The position numbers were made by a program, and so were the translations under genes. A stretch of DNA of 64,000 nucleotides from Actinoplanes sp. DH11 (GTDB lineage: Bacteria > Actinomycetota > Actinomycetes > Mycobacteriales > Micromonosporaceae), in contig NZ_JAHWGU010000027.1 of NCBI RefSeq assembly GCF_020873875.1, positions 62,001 through 126,000 on the forward strand. Reading direction: 5' to 3'. This document shows positions 17,212 through 26,456 of the stretch, one piece after another; the first letter of the stretch is position 1; every line of letters begins with the position of its first letter. Under the pieces are notes generated by a model that made no database searches, was not told the DNA's origin, and worked only from the letters and a program-made list of their open reading frames with translations.

Positions 17212-18158
17212 GACGACTGTGGATCGCGGCGGCGGCGGTGTGGCTGCCGACCGGAGTGACCGCCGGGAGCTGGGTGCTGTGGTCGGACCGGCTGCCGAGC
17301 CGGATCGCCACCCACTGGAGCGGCTCCGGTCCGGCCGACGGGTTCAGCCCGGCGACCGGCTTCTGGCTCGGCGCCCTGATCGCCGGCCTGGTCGCCGGCA
17401 TCGCCGCCGTGGTCGCCGCGGCGATCGACGACCGGCGGATCGAGGACCCGGCGGCCCGGGTGCGCCGCACGGCCACCACCCGCGCGACGCTGATCCTCGG
17501 CGGCTCGGTCGCCGGTGCCGCCGCGGGCATGTGGGTGGCCACCGCGCACGCGACCCTGACGGATCCGGCCGATCCCCGCCTCGGCTGGCGATTCGGTCTG
17601 TTCCTGCTCGGGCTGGCCTGGGGCGGCGTGATCCGCCTGATCGCCGGCCCGCCACCGCGGATCGACGTGCCCGCCGCGCCGCCGGTCGACGCGCTCGACC
17701 TGGGGCCGACCGAGCGGGCCGCGTTCAGCACCACGCTGCGGTCACCGCTGCTGCTCGGCGTCCTGCTGGCCGCCACGGCCGTGATGCTGGCGCTGGCCGC
17801 CACGGTCCAGCCGGTCCTCTGGCTCGCGTGCCCGGTCCCGCTGATCGCCGCGCTGGTGTCCGGCCAGGTCCGGGTGACCGCCGACCGGCGCGGCCTGCGC
17901 CTGGTGGCCGGGTTCGCCGGGATCACCGTGAAGCACATCCCGCTGGAGCGGATCGTGCGCGCCGAGGCCGCGGACATCAACCCGGCGGCGTGGGGCGGCT
18001 GGGGCTACCGGGTCACGCCGGGGCGCAGCGCGCTGGTGCTGCGCGGCGGGCCGGGTCTGGTGCTCGACCTGCGGGACGGCCGCCGGTTCGCGGTGACGAT
18101 GCCCGACCCGCGCACCCCGGCGGCCCTGCTGAACGGGCTGCGAAGCCACACCGGCTGA
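17208..18158 (+). CDS. DUF1648-domain membrane protein
   Basis: A 316-residue polytopic membrane protein. The N-terminal helix is followed by the DUF1648 signature (LPSRIATHWSGSGPADGFSP), then helices at about 49-72, 90-112, 123-140 and 179-222 and a C-terminal PH-like soluble region (GGWGYRVTPGRSALVLRGGPG). It is translationally coupled to the GntR regulator upstream. The combination is widespread in Actinobacteria and Firmicutes (SdpI/YhdP-like proteins), but its biochemical role is not established. Confidence 0.82.
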   Translation: MRRLWIAAAAVWLPTGVTAGSWVLWSDRLPSRIATHWSGSGPADGFSPATGFWLGALIAGLVAGIAAVVAAAIDDRRIEDPAARVRRTATTRATLILGGSVAGAAAGMWVATAHATLTDPADPRLGWRFGLFLLGLAWGGVIRLIAGPPPRIDVPAAPPVDALDLGPTERAAFSTTLRSPLLLGVLLAATAVMLALAATVQPVLWLACPVPLIAALVSGQVRVTADRRGLRLVAGFAGITVKHIPLERIVRAEAADINPAAWGGWGYRVTPGRSALVLRGGPGLVLDLRDGRRFAVTMPDPRTPAALLNGLRSHTG

Positions 18159-18197
18159 CGCCGGACGGATGGCGAAGCGACGCCAACTGAACACGCC

Positions 18198-18227
18198 TTG
18201 ACAATATTCTGGAAACGATTCCAGACT
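18198..18227 (+). promoter_or_regulatory. Promoter and LacI-type operator of the mannonate locus
   Basis: TTGACA (18198-18203) is followed after 18 bp by CAGACT (18222-18227), a reasonable actinobacterial promoter. The spacer holds CTGGAAACGATTCCAG (18209-18224), a near-perfect 16-bp inverted repeat with the central CG typical of LacI-family sites. The LacI gene starts 41 bp downstream, so autoregulation of the whole operon is likely. Confidence 0.65.
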
Positions 18228-18268
18228 GGCCCCACCGATCGATCGTCATCGAATGATCAGGGGGCCGC

Positions 18269-19255
18269 GTGGCGGCGACCATCAAGGATGTGGCTCGGCT
18301 GGCCGGGGTCTCGCAGTCCTCGGTGTGCCGGGCGCTGGCCCGTCCCGACCAGGTCCGGCCGGACACCCGGGAACGGGTCGAGCGCGCCGCCCGCGACCTC
18401 GGCTACTACCCGAACCGGGCGGCCCGCGGCCTGATCACCGGCCGCACGGCCAACATCGGCGTGGTGCTGCCGGACCTGGCGAACCCGTTCTTCCCCAGCG
18501 TGGTGAAGGCGATACAGACCCAGGCCCGGCGGTTCGACTACGCCGTCTTCCTCAGCGACACCGACGAGGACCCGGCGATCGAGGTCCCGCTGATCCGGGC
18601 CCTCGCCAAGCAGGTCGACGGGTTCCTGCTCTGTTCGCCCCGGTCCGGCGAGGAGGAGTTGCGCGCCTTCGCCGGCCAGATCCCGATCGTGGTGCTCAAC
18701 CGGCGGATCACCCCGTTCCCGTCGGTCACCGCGGACAGCGCCGACGGGATGCGGCAGGCGATCGGGCACCTGCACGCGCTGGGACACCGCCGGGTGGCGT
18801 ACGTGGCCGGGCCGCGCGCGTCCTGGTCGAACCGGGACCGGCTGCGCGGCCTGCGCTCGGCCACCGGCGCCTACGACATGGAACTGATCGAGGCCGGCAA
18901 CGTCGCGCCCACGGTCGACGGCGGCGCGGCCGTCGCCGACACGGTCGCGGCGTCGCCGGCCACCGCCGTGATCGCCTACAACGACCTGGTCGCGCTCGGG
19001 CTGCTCAACCGGTTCCGGGCGCGCGGCATCGCGGTACCCGGCCGGATCAGCGTCGTCGGCTTCGACGACATCCTGCTCGCCGGCCTGGTCAGCCCGGCGC
19101 TGACCACGGTGGCGATCGCGAAGGAACAGATCGGCCGCACCGGCGTCGAACTCCTGCTCGACCTGCTCGCCGACCGCGACCCGGTGAACCGCCGGACACC
19201 GACCCAGCTCATCGTGCGGGACTCCACCGGTCCCCTGACGGATCAGATCCGATAA
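18269..19255 (+). CDS. LacI-family transcriptional regulator
   Basis: A 328-residue repressor. The N-terminal helix-turn-helix reads TIKDVARLAGVSQSSVCRAL (about 4-23), with the hinge helix near NRAARGLITGRT. A periplasmic-binding-protein-like sensor domain follows (IGVVLPDLANPFFPSVVKAI onward). The GTG start is preceded by a GGGGG site. It heads a run of six co-directional genes for a binding-protein transporter and D-mannonate dehydratase, so the inducer is probably a hexuronate-derived acid. Its probable operator lies between -35 and -10 of its own promoter. Confidence 0.9.
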   Translation: MAATIKDVARLAGVSQSSVCRALARPDQVRPDTRERVERAARDLGYYPNRAARGLITGRTANIGVVLPDLANPFFPSVVKAIQTQARRFDYAVFLSDTDEDPAIEVPLIRALAKQVDGFLLCSPRSGEEELRAFAGQIPIVVLNRRITPFPSVTADSADGMRQAIGHLHALGHRRVAYVAGPRASWSNRDRLRGLRSATGAYDMELIEAGNVAPTVDGGAAVADTVAASPATAVIAYNDLVALGLLNRFRARGIAVPGRISVVGFDDILLAGLVSPALTTVAIAKEQIGRTGVELLLDLLADRDPVNRRTPTQLIVRDSTGPLTDQIR

Positions 19256-19293
19256 GCCGTTCCAGCCGAACACTCCAGACAAGGAAGACGGCC

Positions 19294-20493
19294 ATGCGAG
19301 GAAAGGTAACTCTCAGTATCGCTGCGATAACACTCACTCTCGCCGCCTGCAGTCCGCCGGACTCCGGCGGCGGCACCACCCCGGACGGCCCGGTCCCGGA
19401 CAAACCCGCGAACCCGGTCACCCTCAACGTCCTCGACGTGGCCGGCAACCTGCAGCTGACCCAGGGCATGATCGACGACTTCGTCGCGAACAACCCGGAG
19501 GTCGTCGAGAAGGTCACCTACACCAAGGCCACGGCGCCGGAGCTGGTCGGCAAGGTCAAGGCCCAGCAGGACGCGAACCGCGTCGACATCGACGTGGTGC
19601 TGACCGGTGTGGACGGCCTGGCCGCCGGCATCGACCAGGAACTCTGGCTGCCCCTGCTGCCCACGCACGCGGGCCGCCTCACCGGCATGGCCGACTACCT
19701 GCCCGGCGCCGCCTCGATGCAGCGGCTGGCCGGCGACCACGGCGTGACGGTCACCTACTACCCCTCCGGGCCGCTCATCGAGTACCTCCCGGACCGGGTG
19801 CCGGACCCGCCGACGACCGCGGCGGAACTGCTCGCCTACGCGAAGGCCAACCCCGGCGCCGTGCAGTACGCCCGCCCGTCCAACTCCGGTCCGGGCCGCA
19901 CCTTCCTGATGGGTCTGCCCTACCTGCTCGACGACGCCGACCCGAAGGACCCGGAGAAGGGCTGGGACAAAACCTGGGCCTTCCTCAAGGAGCTGGACCA
20001 GCAGATCACCCTCTACCCGTCGAGCACCAGCGAGACGATGAAGAACCTGGCCAACGGCTCCGCCAAGATCATTCTCTCGACGACCGGCTGGGACATCAAC
20101 CCGCGCGTGCTGGGCACCGTGCCGAAGCAGGCACAGGTCGGCACCCTGGAGGGCTTCCACTGGGTCACCGACGCGCACTACGCCGTCGTACCCAAGGGGG
20201 TGTCCACCGACAAGCAGGCAGCCGTCCTCTCCCTGCTCGCCTGGATGCTCACCCCGGAACAGCAGGCCAAGGCGTACGACAAGGGGTACTTCTACCCCGG
20301 CCCGGCGGTCAAGGACGTCCCCCTGTCGATGGCACCGGCGGACAGCCAGGCGGCCATCAACGAGTACGGGCGGCCGGAGTACGAGAAGCTCATCGCCGAC
20401 AACCCGCTCGAGGTGCCGCTCGACGCGAAAGCCCTGGTCGCCGCGTTCGACCGATGGGACCGCGAGATCGGCGGCTCGAAGGTGAAGAAGTGA
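19294..20493 (+). CDS. Lipoprotein solute-binding protein of an ABC importer
   Basis: A 399-residue lipoprotein with a signal peptide and lipobox LTLAAC (Cys near residue 19), then a Pro/Gly/Asp linker and a two-lobed extracellular solute-binding fold (VTLNVLDVAGNLQLTQGMID to the C-terminal DRWDREIGGSKVKK). It resembles family 1/6 binding proteins that feed PotABC/AfuABC-type transporters. Its stop overlaps the ATPase start (GTGA). Given the linked mannonate dehydratase, the ligand is likely a sugar acid or a uronate-containing oligosaccharide, which is an inference from context. Confidence 0.85.
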   Translation: MRGKVTLSIAAITLTLAACSPPDSGGGTTPDGPVPDKPANPVTLNVLDVAGNLQLTQGMIDDFVANNPEVVEKVTYTKATAPELVGKVKAQQDANRVDIDVVLTGVDGLAAGIDQELWLPLLPTHAGRLTGMADYLPGAASMQRLAGDHGVTVTYYPSGPLIEYLPDRVPDPPTTAAELLAYAKANPGAVQYARPSNSGPGRTFLMGLPYLLDDADPKDPEKGWDKTWAFLKELDQQITLYPSSTSETMKNLANGSAKIILSTTGWDINPRVLGTVPKQAQVGTLEGFHWVTDAHYAVVPKGVSTDKQAAVLSLLAWMLTPEQQAKAYDKGYFYPGPAVKDVPLSMAPADSQAAINEYGRPEYEKLIADNPLEVPLDAKALVAAFDRWDREIGGSKVKK

Positions 20494-21542
20494 CACGCTT
20501 CGACCGGCTGCGGCTGGACGGGGTCACCCGCAGGTTCGGTGGCGCCGACGCGCTCACCGGCCTGAGCATGGAGATCCGGCGGGGCGAGTTCATCGCCCTG
20601 CTGGGCCCCTCCGGCTGCGGCAAGTCCACCGCACTGAACTGCCTCGCCGGCCTGCTGCCGCTCACCGAGGGCAGCATCTGGCGCGACGACACCCGCCTCG
20701 ACACCCTGCCACCGGAACGCCGCGGCTTCGGCATGGTCTTCCAGAACTACGCGCTGTTCCCGCACATGTCCGTACAGAAGAATGTCTCCTTCGGTCTGCA
20801 GATGCAGGGCGTGGCTCGCGCCGAGGCACGCCGCCGGACCGCCGAGGCGATCCGCCTGGTGCACCTGGAGGAGCACGCCACCAAGCTGCCCGGCCAGCTC
20901 TCCGGCGGCCAGCAGCAGCGCGTCGCGATCGCCCGCGCGGTGGTGATCGAGCCGTCGCTGGTGCTGATGGACGAACCGCTCTCCAATCTGGACGCCAAGC
21001 TGCGCCTGGAGATGCGCACCGAGATCCGGCGGCTGCACCAGACCCTCGGTCTCACCACCGTCTACGTCACGCACGACCAGGAGGAGGCGCTGTCGCTCGC
21101 CGACCGCCTGGTCGTGCTCCGGGACGGGCGGGTGCAGCAGATCGGCACGCCGGAACAGGTGCACACGCGTCCCGCCAACCGGCACGTCGCCGACTTCATG
21201 GGCTACCGCAACCTGCTGGCGGGGCACGCCGACGGCGCGCGTCTCACGCTCGACCCCTCGGGCGTACGGGTGACCGGCACCCCCGTGGAACCGGTGCCGG
21301 ACGGCACCCCGGCCGTCGCGGCGATCCGTCCCGAGGACATCAGCCTGGACGGTGACCTCGAAGCCGTCGTGGAGGTCGTGGAGTACCAGGGCCGCGAGTT
21401 CACGGTCGAGGCCCGTACCCCCGGTGGCCTGGTCCTGCACCTGCGCACCGGTCAGCGGCTGACGCCCGGCGACCAGATCAAGGCCGGTTTCCCGCCGGAC
21501 CGCCTGCTGATCTTCCCGTCGGCACCGGCGGACCCGGCATGA
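20490..21542 (+). CDS. ABC importer ATPase, PotA/UgpC type with TOBE domain
   Basis: About 350 residues. Walker A GPSGCGKST, Q-loop MVFQNYALFPHMSVQ, signature LSGGQQQRVAIARAVV, Walker B LVLMDEPLSNLD and H-loop VTHDQEEA are all intact. The C-terminal ~110 residues form a TOBE-type regulatory domain (AAIRPEDISLDGD). I chose GTG 20490, which overlaps the preceding stop, rather than an ATG 36 bp upstream inside the binding-protein gene. It energises import through the two permeases that follow. Confidence 0.9.
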   Translation: MTRFDRLRLDGVTRRFGGADALTGLSMEIRRGEFIALLGPSGCGKSTALNCLAGLLPLTEGSIWRDDTRLDTLPPERRGFGMVFQNYALFPHMSVQKNVSFGLQMQGVARAEARRRTAEAIRLVHLEEHATKLPGQLSGGQQQRVAIARAVVIEPSLVLMDEPLSNLDAKLRLEMRTEIRRLHQTLGLTTVYVTHDQEEALSLADRLVVLRDGRVQQIGTPEQVHTRPANRHVADFMGYRNLLAGHADGARLTLDPSGVRVTGTPVEPVPDGTPAVAAIRPEDISLDGDLEAVVEVVEYQGREFTVEARTPGGLVLHLRTGQRLTPGDQIKAGFPPDRLLIFPSAPADPA

Positions 21543-22426
21543 GCACCGCGACCGTCGCGGTCCGGCACCGGCTCGCCGAACGCGGGATCGACCGGCAACT
21601 GCTGCTGCTCGTGCCCGCCACCGTGTTCGTGGTGGCACTGTTCATCTACCCGTTCGCCTACGGGATCGCGGTGTCCCTGCAACCGGCCGAGGGTGGCATG
21701 CTCGCCGCCTACCGGTCGTTCTTCACCGACGCCTACCAGCGCGACACGATCATGACGACGCTCGTCATCGCCCTGCCGGCGGCGCTGCTCAACGTGCTCG
21801 CGTCGGTGCCGATCGCCTACCGGATGCGCGGCCGGTTCCGCGGCAAACGGGTGCTCACCACGGCACTCGTCGTGCCGATCACGCTCGGCACCGTGCTGAC
21901 CGCCGAGGGCCTGCTCAACTTTCTCGGCCCGGCCGGCTGGTTCAACCGGTTCCTGACGACGACGGGGCTGGCCGACGCGCCGGTGCGGCTCACCAACAAC
22001 TACTGGGGCGTGTTTTTCTCCCTGGTCATCACGGGTTTCCCGTTCGCCTTCCTGCTCGTCCTGTCGTACCTCTCCGGCATCGACCCGTCCCTCGAACGCG
22101 CCGCGGCGACCCTCGGTGCCGGCTGGCGCCAGCGGTTCCTCCGGATCACCCTGCCGCTGCTCGCCCCCGGGCTCGCCACGACGTTCTGCCTGACGTTCGT
22201 GCTGGCGTTCAGCGTGTTCCCGTCGGCGATCCTGGTCGGCGACCCGTCCGGCAGCACCCGGGTCATCTCCATCGCGGCGTACGAGGCCGCGTACGTCCGC
22301 TACGACTACGCCGGTGGAGCGGCCGCGGCGATCATCATGGGCGTCGTCGAGCTGCTCGTGATCAGCATCGTGCTCGGGCTGCGCGGGCTGCTCTACACCG
22401 GATCGACGGCCGGAGGCAAAGGATGA
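21539..22426 (+). CDS. ABC importer permease 1
   Basis: A 295-residue inner-membrane subunit with six predicted helices. The EAA-type loop that contacts the ATPase reads ERAAATLGAGWRQRFLRITLPLL (about 186-208). It belongs to the PotB/AfuB-like permeases. Its ATG overlaps the ATPase stop by 4 bp, and its own stop overlaps the next permease the same way. Confidence 0.88.
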   Translation: MSTATVAVRHRLAERGIDRQLLLLVPATVFVVALFIYPFAYGIAVSLQPAEGGMLAAYRSFFTDAYQRDTIMTTLVIALPAALLNVLASVPIAYRMRGRFRGKRVLTTALVVPITLGTVLTAEGLLNFLGPAGWFNRFLTTTGLADAPVRLTNNYWGVFFSLVITGFPFAFLLVLSYLSGIDPSLERAAATLGAGWRQRFLRITLPLLAPGLATTFCLTFVLAFSVFPSAILVGDPSGSTRVISIAAYEAAYVRYDYAGGAAAAIIMGVVELLVISIVLGLRGLLYTGSTAGGKG

Positions 22427-23256
22427 GACGCGCGATCGTGGCCTCCCCCGCCGCCTGGCTGGTGTGGGGCGCCGTGACCATCTTCTTCGTCGGGCTGGCC
22501 GGCGTGATCGGCTCGGTCGTGGTCAACTCGTTCGGCCTGCGCTGGTTCGACTCCTGGCTTCCGGAGGCGTGGACCACCCAGTGGTACGGCCAGGCCTGGG
22601 ACGAGTTCGACCTGCTGCCCGTGCTCACCGTGACGATCCTCGTCTGCCTGCTCGTCGCCGGCATCTCGGTGCTGGTCGGGGTGCCCGCGGCGTACGTGCT
22701 GGCCCGCCGCTCCTTCCCCGGCGGCCGGCTGCTCTACCTGCTGTTCCTGCTGCCGATCCTGATGCCGCCGATCACCTACGGCATCCCGCTGGCCACGGTC
22801 CTCTACAAGTACGGCCTGGCCGGGCACCTCTCCGGCGTGGTGCTCGCCAACCTGGTGCCGTCCATCCCGTTCGTCATCCTCACCATGACGCCGTTCATCG
22901 AACAGATCGACCCCACCGTGGAGCGGGCGGCACGGATGTGCGGCGCCCGGACCCGGCACGTCTTCGGCCGCATCCTGGCGCCGCTGCTCATCCCCGGCAT
23001 CCTCGCGTCGACGATCCTCGTGGTGGTCCGCACCGTCGGCATGTTCGAGCTGACGTTCCTGACCGCCGGCCCGGACTCGCAGACCCTGGTGGTGGCGCTC
23101 TTCTACTCCATGTCGGCCGCGGGCATCCGCGCACAGCAGTCCGTCGACGCGATGGCGGTCATCTACTGCGTGATGATGCTCGTGCTGCTGGTCCTCGCCC
23201 TGCGGTTCGTCAACCCCACGCAACTCGTCGCACGGGTCAAGGAGGATCCCGAGTGA
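22423..23256 (+). CDS. ABC importer permease 2
   Basis: A 277-residue partner permease with six helices and an EAA loop ERAARMCGARTRHVFGRILAPLL (about 167-189). It is PotC-like and forms the heterodimeric channel with permease 1. The stop overlaps the GTG of the mannonate dehydratase gene (GTGA), so uptake and catabolism are coupled at translation. Confidence 0.88.
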   Translation: MRRAIVASPAAWLVWGAVTIFFVGLAGVIGSVVVNSFGLRWFDSWLPEAWTTQWYGQAWDEFDLLPVLTVTILVCLLVAGISVLVGVPAAYVLARRSFPGGRLLYLLFLLPILMPPITYGIPLATVLYKYGLAGHLSGVVLANLVPSIPFVILTMTPFIEQIDPTVERAARMCGARTRHVFGRILAPLLIPGILASTILVVVRTVGMFELTFLTAGPDSQTLVVALFYSMSAAGIRAQQSVDAMAVIYCVMMLVLLVLALRFVNPTQLVARVKEDPE

Positions 23257-24461
23257 AAATCGTCGACGCACGGGTCATCGTGACGTGCCCCGGCCGCAAC
23301 TTCGTCACCCTCAAGATCGTCACTGACGACGGGCTGACCGGGGTCGGTGACGCCACACTCAACGGGCGGGAACTGGCCGTCGCCGCCTACCTGACCGAAC
23401 ACGTCGTGCCGGCCCTGATCGGCCGGGACGCCTCCCGCATCGAGGACACCTGGCAGTACCTCTACAAAGGCGCCTACTGGCGGCGCGGACCCGTCACGAT
23501 GACCGCGATCGCGGCCGTCGACACCGCGCTCTGGGACATCAAGGGCAAAGCCGCCGGCCTGCCCGTCTACCAGCTGCTCGGCGGGCGGTCCCGGTCCGGG
23601 GTGACGGTCTACGGGCACGCCAACGCGGTGGACGTCGAGTCGGTGCTGTCCGAGATCTCGTCGTACGTCACCCTCGGCTACCGGGCGGTCCGGGTACAGA
23701 CCGGCGTCCCCGGGCTGGCCAGCACCTACGGGGTGAGCGGCGACAAGATGTTCTACGAGCCGGCCGACGCCGCCCTGCCCACCGAGAACGTCTGGTCCAC
23801 CGCGCACTACCTGGACTACGTGCCGAAAGTGTTCGCCGAGGTCCGCAAGGAGTTCGGCCCGACGCTGCGGCTGCTGCACGACGTGCACCACCGGCTGACC
23901 CCGCTGGAGGCGGCCCGGCTCGGGAAGTCACTGGAGCCGTACGCGCTGACCTGGATCGAGGACCCGGTCCCGGCCGAACTCCAGGAGGGTTTCCGGCTGA
24001 TCCGGCAGCACACGACGACCCCGATCGCGGTGGGCGAGGTCTTCAACTCCATCTGGGACTGCCAGGAACTGATCACGTCCCAGCTGATCGACTACATCCG
24101 TACCACCGTGGTCCACGCCGGCGGCATCACCCACCTGCGCCGGATCTTCGACCTGGCCGCGCTCTACCACGTCCGCAGCGGCTCGCACGGCGCCACCGAC
24201 CTGTCCCCGGTCTGCATGGCGGCGGCCCTGCACGTCGACATCGCGATCCCGAACTTCGGCCTCCAGGAGTACATGCGCCACACCCCGGAGACGGACGAGG
24301 TCTTCCCGCACGGCTACCACTTCGCCGACGGCTACCTGCACCCCTCCGAGGAACCCGGCCTGGGCGTCGACATCGACGAGGAGCTGGCGGCACGTTACCC
24401 GTACCGCCCGGCGTCGCTGCCGGTCAACCGCCTGGAGGACGGCACCATGCACAGCTGGTAG
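23253..24461 (+). CDS. manD: D-mannonate dehydratase (enolase superfamily, ManD)
   Basis: A 402-residue enzyme that dehydrates D-mannonate to 2-keto-3-deoxy-D-gluconate. The numbering matches the characterised Novosphingobium ManD: Mg ligands Asp210 (LLHD), Glu236 (WIEDP) and Glu262 (VGEVFN), the Arg147/Tyr159 catalytic pair, His212 and His312 are all present at the same positions. Members of this family vary between high-activity mannonate dehydratases and weak mannonate/gluconate dehydratases, so in vivo specificity is not certain. Coupled to the importer upstream, it supports a uronate/aldonate catabolic role. No KDG kinase or aldolase lies in the window. Confidence 0.88.
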   Translation: MKIVDARVIVTCPGRNFVTLKIVTDDGLTGVGDATLNGRELAVAAYLTEHVVPALIGRDASRIEDTWQYLYKGAYWRRGPVTMTAIAAVDTALWDIKGKAAGLPVYQLLGGRSRSGVTVYGHANAVDVESVLSEISSYVTLGYRAVRVQTGVPGLASTYGVSGDKMFYEPADAALPTENVWSTAHYLDYVPKVFAEVRKEFGPTLRLLHDVHHRLTPLEAARLGKSLEPYALTWIEDPVPAELQEGFRLIRQHTTTPIAVGEVFNSIWDCQELITSQLIDYIRTTVVHAGGITHLRRIFDLAALYHVRSGSHGATDLSPVCMAAALHVDIAIPNFGLQEYMRHTPETDEVFPHGYHFADGYLHPSEEPGLGVDIDEELAARYPYRPASLPVNRLEDGTMHSW

Positions 24462-24556
24462 CGCCGTCCGATCCGCGCCGATGCGGGGTGGCGGGCGGCG
24501 GAATCATCCGGGAGGGATGAGCCGTCGCCGGGCGGCGGTACATAGCGTCCAGATCT

Positions 24557-25443
24557 GTGACGACGACCCAGACCTCGACCACCCAGAAACTGACCCTGCT
24601 GACGATGACCTCGATGGTCGTCGGCGGCATGGTCGGCGCCGGGGTGTTCTCGCTGCCCCGGCGCTTCGCCGAGGAGACGGGTGTCGTCGGCGCGCTCATC
24701 GCGTGGACGATCGCGGGCACCGGCATGCTGATGCTGGCGTTCGTCTTCCAGAGCCTGGCGATGCGCCGGCCCGAACTGGACGCCGGCGTCTACGCGTACG
24801 CGAAAGCGGGTTTCGGCGAGTATCTCGGGTTCTTCTCCGCCTTCGGGTACTGGGCGAGCGCCTGCGTCGGCAACGTCACCTACTGGGTGCTCATCATGTC
24901 CACCGCGGGTGCCGTCATCCCGGGACTGGGTGACGGCGACACGGTCCTGTCCGTGCTGTGCTCGACGGTCGGCGTGTGGCTCTTCTTCTACCTGGTGCAG
25001 CGCGGGGTCAAGGACGCGGCGGTCGTGAACCGGGTCGTGACGATCGCCAAGGTCGTACCCATCATCGTCTTCGTCCTCATCGCGCTCTTCCTCCTGGACC
25101 CGGCGGTGTTCGCCGGGAACCTGCGCGGCGGCACCGACTACGGCTCGCTGTTCGAGCAGGTCAAAGGCACGATGCTGGTGACCGTCTTCGTGTTCCTCGG
25201 CGTCGAGGGCGCGAGCGTCTACTCCCGGCACGCGCAGCGCCGGCAGGACGTCGGGCGGGCCACCGTCCTCGGCTTCGTCAGTGTGTTCGCCGTGTTCGCG
25301 TCGGTGACCGTCGTGTCGTACGGCAGCCCGGCCGGGACATGATCGTGGCGGGACTCGCGGTCGCGTACACCATCTTCCTGCTGTTCGCGGCCGGGCCGAA
25401 GTTCCTGCTCGTCTCGTTCATCATCTACGCCCCGGCCACAGCA
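24557..25443 (+). pseudogene. Arginine/ornithine antiporter (APC family), internally deleted
   Basis: From GTG 24557 the frame encodes about 260 residues of an ArcD/APC-type antiporter: MVVGGMVGAGVFSLPRRFAEE, ELDAGVYAYAKAGFGEY, GVEGASVYSRHA, then stops after VVSYGSPAGT. The next frame, from 25339, resumes the same family near its C-terminus (DMIVAGLAVAYTIFLLFAAGPKFLL, then IIYAP). About 130 residues (several helices) are missing between them and the reading frame changes at the join. The true C-terminus after IIYAP is also lost. It is very likely non-functional. No arginine deiminase genes are nearby. Confidence 0.8.
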
Positions 25444-25553
25444 ACCCGGACAACCGCCCGCACACCAACCCGCAGCCCGTCGCACCCCGAATCGCCGCCC
25501 AGCTGGTCGGGCCGCCCACGCACAGCGAACCCGCGCCCCCGGTCGGGCCCGGT

Positions 25554-25743
25554 GGCGCCGTGCGCGCCGCCCAGGGCGAGATGTTGATCTGCTAGCGCTA
25601 CGAAATCGCGGTGATCAAGGGGTCGAAACCGCGATTTCGCATCGCTAGCAGATCAACACCGCCGCGCGGACGCAACGCAGCCGATCGCGATTACTCGTTC
25701 AGTAGGACCGCGACAGAGCCGAGGGCAAGCAGCACCCCGCCGC
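25554..25743 (-). repeat. Intergenic palindromic element, copy B
   Basis: The 77-bp palindrome spans 25582-25658 (TGTTGATCTGCTAGCG ... CTAGCAGATCAACA) and runs in the opposite orientation to copies A and D. The flank on its right side, read in reverse complement, shares TGCTTGCCCTCGGCTC and CGTCCGCG motifs with them. It begins right where the decayed antiporter ends. The remaining gene-free DNA to 25850 shows only GC-rich low-complexity sequence and the short leader of the next gene. Confidence 0.9.
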
Positions 25744-25850
25744 GGAACCGGCGTGGGTCAGCGCGGGGACCGGTGGATCGGCGCGGGGATCGGCGCGAGT
25801 CGGTGTGCGGGGGTCGGCGGGTCTGCGCTCGGGTGGCCTAAGCTGCGGGC

Positions 25851-26438
25851 ATGGCCGCCCGCAGCATCGTCACCACCCGCGACTGGGATGCCGGCGCCGG
25901 CCGGGCCGCCCGGCACGAGCAGGTCGAGTTCGTCGGCCTGGACCTGTGCGAGACGGATCTGCGGAGCGTCGAGTTCGACGGCTGCACGTTCCGTGACGCC
26001 CGGTTCAACTGTTCCGAGCAGTCCGATGTCGCCTACCTCAACTGCACGTTCGTCAACTGCAACTTCTTCGATGCCACGTTCACGAACTGCAAGACGGTCG
26101 GCAGCCACTTCGAGCGCTGCGCCTTCGACATCACCACGGTCGACGGCGGCGACTGGTCATTCACCAGCCTGATCCGTGCCGATCTGTCCAGCGCCACCTT
26201 GACCGGGGTCCGGATGCGCGAGGCCGACCTCACCGGCGCGCGCTGCCGCAACGGCACGCTCCGGGACGTCGACCTCTCCGGCGCCACACTCACCGGCGCC
26301 GATCTGACCGGCTGTGACCTGCGCGGTTCCGACCTGTCCGCCCTGGACCCGAGCACCACCGAGATCCGCAACGCGGTGATCACGGTGGCTCAGGCGGTGA
26401 CCGTGGCGGCCGCCCTGGGCCTGCAGATCCGCGACTGA
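25851..26438 (+). CDS. Pentapeptide-repeat protein
   Basis: A 195-residue protein built largely of pentapeptide repeats of A(D/N)LXX or [C/A]xFxx type: VEFDGCTFRDARFNCSE, LNCTFVNCNFFDATFTNC, HFERCAFD, then RADLSSATLTGVRMREADLTG and ADLTGCDLRGSDLS. These fold as a right-handed beta-helix. Some family members (MfpA, Qnr) mimic DNA and protect gyrase; most have no known role. The high Cys content of the N-terminal half is notable. It is monocistronic, with repeats immediately downstream. Confidence 0.85.
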   Translation: MAARSIVTTRDWDAGAGRAARHEQVEFVGLDLCETDLRSVEFDGCTFRDARFNCSEQSDVAYLNCTFVNCNFFDATFTNCKTVGSHFERCAFDITTVDGGDWSFTSLIRADLSSATLTGVRMREADLTGARCRNGTLRDVDLSGATLTGADLTGCDLRGSDLSALDPSTTEIRNAVITVAQAVTVAAALGLQIRD

Positions 26439-26456
26439 GGCAGACCGGGACACGCC

